This document shows, one piece after another, positions 45,706 through 53,053 of a stretch of DNA of 64,000 bases. Position 1 is the first letter of the stretch. Each line of letters opens with the position of its first letter. Source of the DNA: Candidatus Endomicrobium labiotermitis (GTDB taxonomy: Bacteria > Elusimicrobiota > Endomicrobiia > Endomicrobiales > Endomicrobiaceae); the NCBI GenBank assembly GCA_009778965.1, contig WRFE01000001.1, positions 1-64,000 on the forward strand, read 5' to 3'. The position numbers and the translations under genes are program-made. Below the pieces are notes generated by a model. The model was not told where the DNA came from and did no database searches. It saw only the letters and a program-made list of their open reading frames with translations.

Positions 45706-47448
45706 TTATTTTGCTGCGGGAAGACGGACTGTAAACGTTGTACCTTTGCCTTCTTCGCTTTCCGCGGAAATATCTCCGCCGTTGACATTTAAAATGTGTT
45801 TAACTATTGAAAGCCCGAGTCCGGTACCGCCGGTTTTTTTAGACCTTGCTTTGTCAACAACGTAAAATCTTTCAAAAATTCTGGAAAGCTGACTTTTAGG
45901 TATGCCTATTCCCGTATCTGAAACGGAAACCTTTATAAAATCGTCATTTAAATTTCCTGCTTTTACCGTAATTGCGCCTGTTTCGGTATATTTTACAGCG
46001 TTATCTATAAGGTTTGAAAACAATTGTTCCATATTAAATTCGTTTACATATGCTTTTTTCAAACCGGAAGATATATCAATTTTTATTTCCAAACCTTTTT
46101 CAGCCGCTCTTTTTTTGTACAGATTCGCGGCGTCTCTTATTATTGCAGCAACATCAACTTCTTTCATATCTATTTCTTTCATAACCTCAAGCGCGGAAAT
46201 TGAAAGTAAATCGTTTACTATATTAGAAAGCCTTTCAGCCTGTTTTTTTATTATTCCTATATAATGGGCTGTTTCTTCAGGCAAATCCTGCGTTTCAATG
46301 GTTTCGGCAAAACCCGCTATTGAAGTTACCGGCGTTTTTAATTCATGAGAAGCATTAATAATAAACTCTTTTTTCAGATTGCCGAACTCTTTTATTTTTG
46401 TAACATCTCTGAGCATAACGACTAATCTGTCTTCATCTTTTACTTTAGAAACGGCGTAAGAAAACGCCGATCTTTCATATTCAATTTCGCCGATAAGCGT
46501 TTGGTTTTCCCCGCCGGATACAGTCTTTAACGCATCTTCAAAATCTTTATTTCTTAAAAATTCCCAGATAAAACGCCCAGAACCGGAATCGGGAAACATT
46601 TTTTTCATCGCTTCGTTTACAAGCAATACTTTTCCGTCCTTATCCGCAAGAATAATTCCGTCGGACACGGAAGACAGAATTTTTCCGAGCATGCCTTTTG
46701 AATTATTTATTTCTTTAAACAAAGAATCTATTTTGTCCGACATCGCGTTGAAAGAAACAGCGAGCGCGCCGATTTCGTCGTTGGCGAAAATTTCGGCTTT
46801 TGTCGTAAAATCCCCTTGGGAAATACTTAAAGCGGCTTCGCTTAAAGATTCTATTCCCCGGGTCATTTTTCTGGACATAATAAAAGCGGTAAAAAATGAA
46901 ATAAACGCTGAAACCAGAAAAATCAGGAAAATATGTTCCACCGTCTTTTTCGTAAAAAGATCTATATTTTTTAACGAAGTACTGAGACGCAAAACCGCGA
47001 AAAGTCCTTTTTGCGTTTCAAAGGGAACAGCCGCGTAAAGCATATTTTCATGAAGAGTGGAGCTGTATCTTATCGCGGTTGCAAAAGGGTTTCCGCCAAG
47101 AACCGCTTTAATTTCATCTCTGCCGGCATGATTTGCCATTGACGAAGGATCATTTTGCGAGTCTGCAATAACTATTCCATCCAAATCTATAACAGTTATT
47201 CTGTTGCCAATACGCTTTGAAATGTCCGCGACATTAATCTTCAAAGCCGCGTAATCTTTTTTTTCAATATCGGAAGCAAGAAAAGGAATAATCGTAACGG
47301 CGTTAGTTTGTAATTCACGGGAAAACAATTCTACATTGGAAGATTTTATATAAGCATTGGCGGCAATAAAAAAAATAACCGCCAGCAAAAGCGAATTAAC
47401 TATAAAAAACGCAAACAATTTTATAAAAAAACTTCCTTTATTCTTCAA
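45706..47448 (-). CDS. phoR: Phosphate-sensor histidine kinase PhoR
   Basis: A 580-residue membrane kinase: helix at about 8-29, extracytoplasmic sensor (about 30-170), helix at about 172-195, HAMP (about 196-248), PAS (about 255-345), HisKA with NASHELKTPVTSIAGF and HATPase_c with NLIDNAVKYTETG, DTGIGIP and GTGLGLSIV. It phosphorylates PhoB. The large periplasmic domain, absent in E. coli PhoR, is like that of Bacillus PhoR. Overlaps phoB by 11 bp. Confidence 0.92.
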   Translation of the reverse strand: MKNKGSFFIKLFAFFIVNSLLLAVIFFIAANAYIKSSNVELFSRELQTNAVTIIPFLASDIEKKDYAALKINVADISKRIGNRITVIDLDGIVIADSQNDPSSMANHAGRDEIKAVLGGNPFATAIRYSSTLHENMLYAAVPFETQKGLFAVLRLSTSLKNIDLFTKKTVEHIFLIFLVSAFISFFTAFIMSRKMTRGIESLSEAALSISQGDFTTKAEIFANDEIGALAVSFNAMSDKIDSLFKEINNSKGMLGKILSSVSDGIILADKDGKVLLVNEAMKKMFPDSGSGRFIWEFLRNKDFEDALKTVSGGENQTLIGEIEYERSAFSYAVSKVKDEDRLVVMLRDVTKIKEFGNLKKEFIINASHELKTPVTSIAGFAETIETQDLPEETAHYIGIIKKQAERLSNIVNDLLSISALEVMKEIDMKEVDVAAIIRDAANLYKKRAAEKGLEIKIDISSGLKKAYVNEFNMEQLFSNLIDNAVKYTETGAITVKAGNLNDDFIKVSVSDTGIGIPKSQLSRIFERFYVVDKARSKKTGGTGLGLSIVKHILNVNGGDISAESEEGKGTTFTVRLPAAK

Positions 47449-48118
47449 TTTTATACCCCACTCCGCGTATATTTTTTATGGATTTCCCGTTTTTGCCGAG
47501 TTTTTCCCTGAGATTTTTTATATGGACATCTATGGTTCTGTCTATAACGAGCTTATCGTCGCCCCAAAGATAATCGAGTATTTTGTCACGCGAAAACACG
47601 CTTCCCGGTTTTGACAATAAAAGTTCAAGAATTTTAAATTCCGTAACTGTTAAATCAATTTTCTTTCCGCCGGAAACAACGGTAAATTTTTCTTTGTCTA
47701 TTATTATTTCCTGCGTATCTTTTACATCCGCGGATACGGCAGGCGGATTAGTTCTTCTTAAAACAACTTTTATTCTGGCAATAAGTTCTTTAACGGAAAA
47801 CGGTTTTGAAAGATAATCGTCTGCGCCTACTTCAAGACCGGTTATTTTATCGCTTTCGTCGCTCCTGGCGCTTAAAAAAATTACGGGAATATTGGCAAAC
47901 TTGGCATTGTTTTTCATAATTTTTGCGACTTCTATTCCGTCCGGGTGAGGCATCATTATATCTAAAATCGCAAGATCAGGCTTTTGTTTTTCCAAAGCCT
48001 TTAAAAAAGGCGCGGAACTCGTAAAAGTTTTTACCTTAAAAAAATTCTTTTTAAGATTAACTTCAACAAGCTCTAAAATATCTTCTTCATCGTCAACTGC
48101 GTATATAAGATTGCTCAT
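47438..48118 (-). CDS. phoB: OmpR/PhoB-family response regulator
   Basis: A 226-residue two-domain regulator. Receiver: Asp9/Asp10, phosphoacceptor Asp53 in LAILDIMMPHPDG, Lys in KPFS. Winged-helix output domain: LTVTEFKILELLLS, VFSRDKILDYLWG and VDVHIKNLREKLG. Its DNA targets are probably the porin and pst genes downstream. The start codon is 9 nt after TACAAT with no Shine-Dalgarno, so it may also have a promoter of its own. Confidence 0.95.
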   Translation of the reverse strand: MSNLIYAVDDEEDILELVEVNLKKNFFKVKTFTSSAPFLKALEKQKPDLAILDIMMPHPDGIEVAKIMKNNAKFANIPVIFLSARSDESDKITGLEVGADDYLSKPFSVKELIARIKVVLRRTNPPAVSADVKDTQEIIIDKEKFTVVSGGKKIDLTVTEFKILELLLSKPGSVFSRDKILDYLWGDDKLVIDRTIDVHIKNLREKLGKNGKSIKNIRGVGYKIEE

Positions 48119-48125
48119 ATTGATA

Positions 48126-48746
48126 TTATTGTAGCAAATGCAAGTATTTTAAAGCAATAAAGCCGACTATAAGCAAAACCAAAAAAATAATTGAAAGAGT
48201 ATTGAAATATTTCTCTATTGTGTTTTTTATTTTTTCGCCGAAAAGCCTTATCGTTCCCGCCACCATAAAAAACCTTGCGCCGCGACCGATAACCGACGCG
48301 ACAAAAAAAGCGGCTAACGAAATTTTAAACATTCCGGCGGTTATCGTTATTGCCTTATAAGGTATCGGCGTAAAAGCCCCTAATAAAACCGCTATAAAAG
48401 CGTTATCCGAGTATTGCTGAGCCACTATTTGAACCGCTTCCTGCATATTGTAAAAATTTACAATTCTAACGCCGACCGTCTCAAAAAAGAGATAGCCTAT
48501 CGCGTATCCTAAAAACGCGCCGCATACCGAACCTGCGGTACATATCAACGCTTTTTTCCACCAGCTTTTTGGATTTGTAATAACTAAAGGCACCATCAAA
48601 ACGTCCGGAGGAATCGGAAAAAAAGAGCTTTCCGCAATCGCTATCAAAAACAAAGCATAATCAGAACTTTTTTTGTGCGCCCAGCCGGCAGTCCAGTCGT
48701 AAAGCCTTCTCATAAGGACAAACGGATAATTTATAATCTTTTCCAT
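48126..48746 (-). CDS. YqaA/DedA-like (SNARE-associated) membrane protein
   Basis: A 206-residue polytopic membrane protein with the DedA/VTT pattern: ESSFFPIPPDVLMVPL near the N-terminus, and LGAFTPIPYKAITITAGMFKI with the reentrant-loop Pro and Gly, and GRGARFF. DedA proteins move lipids such as undecaprenyl phosphate or act in membrane homeostasis. It ends 7 bp before phoB and heads that operon, an unusual position for this family. Confidence 0.87.
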   Translation of the reverse strand: MEKIINYPFVLMRRLYDWTAGWAHKKSSDYALFLIAIAESSFFPIPPDVLMVPLVITNPKSWWKKALICTAGSVCGAFLGYAIGYLFFETVGVRIVNFYNMQEAVQIVAQQYSDNAFIAVLLGAFTPIPYKAITITAGMFKISLAAFFVASVIGRGARFFMVAGTIRLFGEKIKNTIEKYFNTLSIIFLVLLIVGFIALKYLHLLQ

Positions 48747-48754
48747 AATTTGGT

Positions 48755-48783
48755 ATTTTAATATATTACACCCTTTAGGTCAA
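48755..48783 (-). promoter_or_regulatory. Promoter of the dedA-phoB-phoR operon (leaderless type)
   Basis: Minus strand: TTGACC (48783-48778), 17 bp, TAAAAT (48760-48755), then 8 nt to the ATG of the DedA-like gene. No Shine-Dalgarno lies between. Confidence 0.7.
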
Positions 48784-48795
48784 ATTGACAAATAA

Positions 48796-48832
48796 CAAAT
48801 AACAATTTACAATAATTGTAAATTGTTATTTG
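48796..48832. repeat. Perfect 18-bp inverted repeat with one central base
   Basis: CAAATAACAATTTACAAT, A, ATTGTAAATTGTTATTTG. It lies 13 bp upstream of the -35 box of the dedA operon, between divergent operons, and is built from the AACAAATAACAATT repeat unit. It is next to an ATTCGTAATT repeat (48838-48870). Confidence 0.85.
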
Positions 48833-48880
48833 TGTCGTTGATTCGTAATTCGTAATTTGTAATTATTAATTGGAGCATCT

Positions 48881-49627
48881 ATGCCTCATTTTTACGTAAA
48901 ACCTGAAAACATAAAAAACGGCTTATTTTCCATTGACGGAGAACAAGTGCATTATTTGTCCGATGTCCGCCGTTTTAAAACAGGGGATGAGTTAATGATT
49001 TTTGACGGACTCGGTAATTCCTATAAAACCGTTTTAACTTCAGCCGACAAAAAACATATGACCGGAAAAATAATATCTTTTTCATATCAAATGCCCGAAT
49101 TTATAGTAAACCTCTACACCGCGATACCAAAAGGTGACAGATTCGAATGGCTTATAGAAAAATGCGGAGAACTCGGCATTTCAAACATAATACCTATAAA
49201 CACAAAAAGAAGCGTGATAACGTCTTTTTCAGAAAATAAATCCGAACGTTTTGAAAAAATATCGGTTGCCGCAAGTTCGCAATGCGGCAGAAACGATATA
49301 ATGAAAATCGAAAAAATCTTGGATTTTCACGCTGCGTGCCAAAAAGCGGCAAAAGATGAAAATTTTATAACTATTTTGCCTTGGGAATCCGCTTCAGGTA
49401 ACTCTGTCGCAGATATTTTCTCAAAAAATACAAAATATAAAGGCGCGAATATTTTTATAGGGCCTGAAGGCGGCTTTGAAACCGACGAAGTAGATTATGC
49501 CGTTAATCTCGGAATAAAAACCGTGACTCTAGGAAACAATATACTAAGAGTGGAAACCGCTGCGCTTGCCGCAAGCGTTTTAGTTTTGAATTACGGTAAA
49601 GGCAAAGACGAGGCAGAGACGCAGTGA
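48881..49627 (+). CDS. rsmE: 16S rRNA m3U1498 methyltransferase RsmE
   Basis: RsmE methylates U1498 of 16S rRNA. A 248-residue SPOUT enzyme with an N-terminal PUA-like part (VHYLSDVRRFKTGD) and the knot motifs IFIGPEGGFETDEVDYA and LGNNILRVETAALAA. The last about 9 residues (GKDEAETQ) lie in an intergenic repeat, GAGGCAGAGACGCAGTGATG, and may be added. GGAG precedes the ATG. Confidence 0.94.
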   Translation: MPHFYVKPENIKNGLFSIDGEQVHYLSDVRRFKTGDELMIFDGLGNSYKTVLTSADKKHMTGKIISFSYQMPEFIVNLYTAIPKGDRFEWLIEKCGELGISNIIPINTKRSVITSFSENKSERFEKISVAASSQCGRNDIMKIEKILDFHAACQKAAKDENFITILPWESASGNSVADIFSKNTKYKGANIFIGPEGGFETDEVDYAVNLGIKTVTLGNNILRVETAALAASVLVLNYGKGKDEAETQ

Positions 49628-49695
49628 TGCAGAGACGCAGGGAAAAGACAAACGACGTTGCTACGCATCTTTGCATCCCCGCATCCCTGCATCAT
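49610..49695. repeat. GCAGAGACGCAG / GCATCCCTGCATC repeat overlapping the rsmE 3' end
   Basis: GAGGCAGAGACGCAGTGATG and GCAGAGACGCAGGG are direct repeats; at the right end CATCCCCGCATCCCTGCATC mirrors them. The rsmE stop codon TGA lies inside the left part. Confidence 0.6.
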
Positions 49696-49711
49696 TTTTA
49701 GAGGTTTATAA

Positions 49712-50878
49712 ATGAAAAAATATTACATATATACTTTCGGCTGCAAGGTCAACCAATATGAAACGCGGCTTATTTCCGAAAAGTTTAAAAAAGACAACTT
49801 TGAACCCGCAGAAAAACCTGAAGACGCAGACATAATAGTTTTCAATTCCTGCACCGTAACCGCGGAAGCCGACAAAGAATGCGAATATTTTTTAAGAAAA
49901 ACTTTAAAACTGAATAACAATCCGGAAATAATACTTGCCGGATGTCTGGCAAAAAATAAAACGCAGCGCTTAAAAGATTCTTTCCCCGGAATAAAAATAC
50001 TGGAAAACAAAAACGAGCTCTACGATAATCCTGAAAAACAAACAATCAAAACTTTTGAAGGGCGTTCAAGGGCTTTTTTAAAAATACAAGACGGCTGTGA
50101 TAGTTTTTGCAGTTATTGTATAGTGCCTTTTGTCAGAAATGAGCTTTGGAGCAAACCGGAAGAAGAAGTCCTTGCGGAAATTGAAAACTTTGTAAAAGCC
50201 GGATACCCTGAAATAGTTTTAACAGGCATACATGTCGGAAAATATAAAGGCGGAATTACCGGACTTATTAAAAAAATAATTGATATTCCGTTAGATTTCA
50301 GAATACGAATATCCTCAATAGAACTTAATGAAGTTGATGACGAATTAATCAGCCTGATGAAAGATAATCCCGGCAAAATATGCAGACATTTACATATACC
50401 GCTGCAATCGGGAAGCAATGAGATATTAAAACAAATGAACAGACACTATACGGCAAAAGATTTTGCAAAAAAAATCGATAAAATTATGAATAATCTTTCC
50501 GATTTGGCATTGACTGCAGACATAATAACGGGGTTTCCCGGAGAAACAGAAAAACAACACAAAGAAACATACGACTTTGTAAAACGAATATCGTTTTCAA
50601 GGTTTCATATTTTCAGATATTCAGACAGGGAAGGAACAAAAGCATCGCAGTTTGCTGACAAAGTTTCCGCGGAAGAAATAAAAAAGAGGTCGGCTGACCT
50701 CTTTGAAATTGACAAAATAAAAAGACAAGAATTTTTGAATAAAAACACAGGAACAAAAAGAAAGGCAGTAAGTTCAGGCAAGAATAAAGCGTTAACCGAC
50801 AATTATATAACCGTAAATGTTCCAGAAAAACAACCCGGCATTTTTGAAGTTGAAATAACAAAAGACAGCGAAGTGTGA
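49712..50878 (+). CDS. mtaB: tRNA t6A37 methylthiotransferase MtaB
   Basis: MtaB converts t6A37 to ms2t6A37 in ANN-decoding tRNAs. Three-part structure: N-terminal UPF0004 domain with Cys11, Cys47 and Cys78 (cluster for sulfur transfer), radical SAM domain with CDSFCSYC (Cys129, 133, 136), and a C-terminal TRAM-like RNA-binding tail. At 388 residues it is shorter than usual (about 430), with the TRAM region reduced. GAGG precedes the ATG. Probably cotranscribed with rsmE. Confidence 0.93.
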   Translation: MKKYYIYTFGCKVNQYETRLISEKFKKDNFEPAEKPEDADIIVFNSCTVTAEADKECEYFLRKTLKLNNNPEIILAGCLAKNKTQRLKDSFPGIKILENKNELYDNPEKQTIKTFEGRSRAFLKIQDGCDSFCSYCIVPFVRNELWSKPEEEVLAEIENFVKAGYPEIVLTGIHVGKYKGGITGLIKKIIDIPLDFRIRISSIELNEVDDELISLMKDNPGKICRHLHIPLQSGSNEILKQMNRHYTAKDFAKKIDKIMNNLSDLALTADIITGFPGETEKQHKETYDFVKRISFSRFHIFRYSDREGTKASQFADKVSAEEIKKRSADLFEIDKIKRQEFLNKNTGTKRKAVSSGKNKALTDNYITVNVPEKQPGIFEVEITKDSEV

Positions 50879-50884
50879 TTTTTT

Positions 50885-50963
50885 GTCACCCTGAGCGAAG
50901 CCGAAGAGTCTGCCGTTAAAAGCAAATGTTTCGACTACACGGCTACGCCGTTCCGCTCAACAT
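50885..50963. repeat. Intergenic inverted-end repeat after mtaB
   Basis: TGTCACCCTGAGCGAAGCCG ... CCGTTCCGCTCAACATGACA, of the same make as 8487-8564 with a GGCTACGCC centre. It lies between the convergent mtaB and RNase HI-like genes. Confidence 0.65.
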
Positions 50964-50973
50964 GACATACTCA

Positions 50974-51666
50974 TTATGTTGCTTTGCTGTTTAAGGCTGC
51001 TTCTTTTGCCAACTTATCCGCTATATCGTTTTTAGAATTTCCCGTATGGCTTTTTATGTGCCGCCACTCTATTTTTATGTTTATTTTTCTTAAAAAATCC
51101 ACATAATTTTTAGATAAATTTGTTTTTGCCTGCCAAACGCCCGTTGAAAATTTTTCTATTCCTTCATAATCATAATTGATTCTTACGGTTGAAACGCCAT
51201 TTTCAGCGCACCATTTTAGCGCTTCAATAACAGATCTTAATTCTCCGCCAAACTGTCTGAATTCAGTATCGGCAATTGTTCCCGAAAGCTTTGCCTTTAT
51301 TTCGTCGCCTAAAAAAATTACGGTTCCGTAACCCGTAACGCCGCCTATATAAGAGCCATCAACAAAGGCTTCGTATATACCAGAATCGGCGCTGTAAACC
51401 GACGAGCCGTTCAGGTTATCCCAAATATCGTCTATTTGTTTTTCAGTTTCAGTATTGGCAATTTGTTTCTTGATTGAAAAAGTATTTTTTGAGGGTTTAT
51501 AATACATTGAAATTTTGCCCTGTGATTTTCCATCTTTAGAAATCTCAAGAATAAGCAAATAATCCCTGAAACTATTATCGCCAAAGGAAATATCAATACC
51601 TGAGTTTTGAAGATTTTTTTTAAATTTTAAAGCTTTATTTTGAAGTTCTGTTTTATATAACGACAT
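50974..51666 (-). CDS. RNase HI-like protein with extra N-terminal domain
   Basis: A 230-residue protein. The C-terminal RNase H fold has the active-site acids: Asp103 (AFVDGSY), Glu142 (GGELRSVIEAL), Asp166 (NYDYEGIEKF) and Asp214 after HIKSHTGNSKNDIADKLA. RNase HI removes RNA from RNA-DNA hybrids. The first about 95 residues (with DDIWDNLNG) are an additional domain I do not recognise, not the usual viroplasmin fold by eye. A true second RNase H activity would complement rnhB. Confidence 0.85.
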   Translation of the reverse strand: MSLYKTELQNKALKFKKNLQNSGIDISFGDNSFRDYLLILEISKDGKSQGKISMYYKPSKNTFSIKKQIANTETEKQIDDIWDNLNGSSVYSADSGIYEAFVDGSYIGGVTGYGTVIFLGDEIKAKLSGTIADTEFRQFGGELRSVIEALKWCAENGVSTVRINYDYEGIEKFSTGVWQAKTNLSKNYVDFLRKINIKIEWRHIKSHTGNSKNDIADKLAKEAALNSKAT

Positions 51667-51715
51667 ATATTCTCCGAATAGAAGCTTAGGTTTGAAAGCT
51701 TAGCAAAGACAACGA

Positions 51716-51775
51716 CAACCCCTCACCTGGGACTTTGTCCCACCCTCTCCCGCAAGGGGCGAGGGAAAAACCATC
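51716..51775. repeat. CCCTCACC...GGCGAGGG intergenic repeat
   Basis: CCCCTCACCTGGGACTTTGTCCCACCCTCTCCCGCAAGGGGCGAGGG. It contains two hairpins (TGGGAC/GTCCCA and CCCGC/GGGGCGAGGG) and ends 10 bp before rmuC's stop. A widespread repeat type, here a single copy. Confidence 0.6.
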
Positions 51776-51784
51776 TATTATCTA

Positions 51785-52957
51785 TTAATTATTATCTTCC
51801 GTTAACTGCGGCATATCTTTCTTTACGGCTACGCCGAGCTCTTTAAGTTTTTCCGCTCTGCCTATAAGACTTTCTCCTTTCCTGTCGGGATTAGACAATT
51901 TTTTAATTGCGTCCTGGGTTTTTGATTTTGCTTTGTCTATATAAGAATCGGCGTCTTTAATAATTTCAACAAAATCCACAAATCTGTCGTACAAAAGACC
52001 TCCCTGCTTCGCGATTTCAAGCACGTTTTTCTTTTGGTCTTCCTGACGCCATATATAAGCTATGGTTTTCATTGTGGCAAGAAGCGATGACGGCGTTATT
52101 ATTACAATACGATTTTTAAAAGCCAGTTCTGCGAGTTTCGGTTCATTTTGTAAAGCCAAAGACGCGGCGGAATCAAGAGGAATAAACATAAAAATATAGT
52201 CGGGCTGGTTCAAACCGGCTATATCGTCATAATTTTTTTCGGAAAGCTCGTCAATGTGTTTTTTTACGCTTAAAATATGTTCTTTCAGAAAAACTTTTTT
52301 CTCATCATCGGTTTGGGAATTATAATATCTTTCATAAGCCGTAAGCGAAGTTTTCGAATCTATTATTATATGCTTATTTTCCGGAAGATTTATAACATAA
52401 TCGGGAATTTTTACTTCTTCTCCGTTATCCGAATAATACTGAGCTTTATAGTGAACATCTTTTACCATTCCGGCAGACTCAAAAATACGTTCAATGCCAA
52501 GCTCGCCCCAAATCCCCTGAAGCTTGCTTTCGCCTTTCAACGCTGACGCGAGATTATTTGCTTCTTCGCTGACTTTTTTGTTCAGCTCCATAAGCCTGTT
52601 AAGTTCGCTGCCGAAAACGGCTCTCTGGCTTGTTTCATCAACATAAATCTTTTCGATTTTCGCTTTAAACTCGTCAATTTTTTCTTTAAACGGCGATATG
52701 ACTGTTTCCAAAGCCTGTTTATTTAAGTCCGAAATTTTAGAATTTTTTTCATCAAGGACTTTAGAGGCTATATTCTCAAACTCCGTTTTAAGAGAGTTTT
52801 GCGCGGTTGCCCGGTCATTTAACGCATCTAACAAATCCTTTATTTTTTGCTCTTTTGCCGCATTGTCTCTTGAAACAGAAACATACTTAAAAGCAAAAAT
52901 TAAAGCACCTGCCGCAATGCCTACTAAAAAAACCAAACTTATTGTAATAACACTCAT
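51785..52957 (-). CDS. rmuC: RmuC-like DNA recombination protein
   Basis: A 390-residue protein with an N-terminal membrane anchor (about 4-23), a long coiled coil (about 25-150) and the RmuC core: LQGIWGELGIERIFE, PDYVINLPENKHIIIDSKTSL, YIFMFIPLDSAASLAL and IVIITPSSLLATMKTIAYIW. The core has a PD-(D/E)XK nuclease-like fold (Asp in IIDSKTS). In E. coli loss raises sequence inversion. GAGG precedes the ATG. Confidence 0.92.
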   Translation of the reverse strand: MSVITISLVFLVGIAAGALIFAFKYVSVSRDNAAKEQKIKDLLDALNDRATAQNSLKTEFENIASKVLDEKNSKISDLNKQALETVISPFKEKIDEFKAKIEKIYVDETSQRAVFGSELNRLMELNKKVSEEANNLASALKGESKLQGIWGELGIERIFESAGMVKDVHYKAQYYSDNGEEVKIPDYVINLPENKHIIIDSKTSLTAYERYYNSQTDDEKKVFLKEHILSVKKHIDELSEKNYDDIAGLNQPDYIFMFIPLDSAASLALQNEPKLAELAFKNRIVIITPSSLLATMKTIAYIWRQEDQKKNVLEIAKQGGLLYDRFVDFVEIIKDADSYIDKAKSKTQDAIKKLSNPDRKGESLIGRAEKLKELGVAVKKDMPQLTEDNN

Positions 52958-53053
52958 ATTTCCTCGTTTTGATCAAAAATAACAAAGTACAATTAACAAA
53001 TAACAATTAAGGACAAAAACACTTCATCTTTATACTTTGTAATTTATTCTTTG

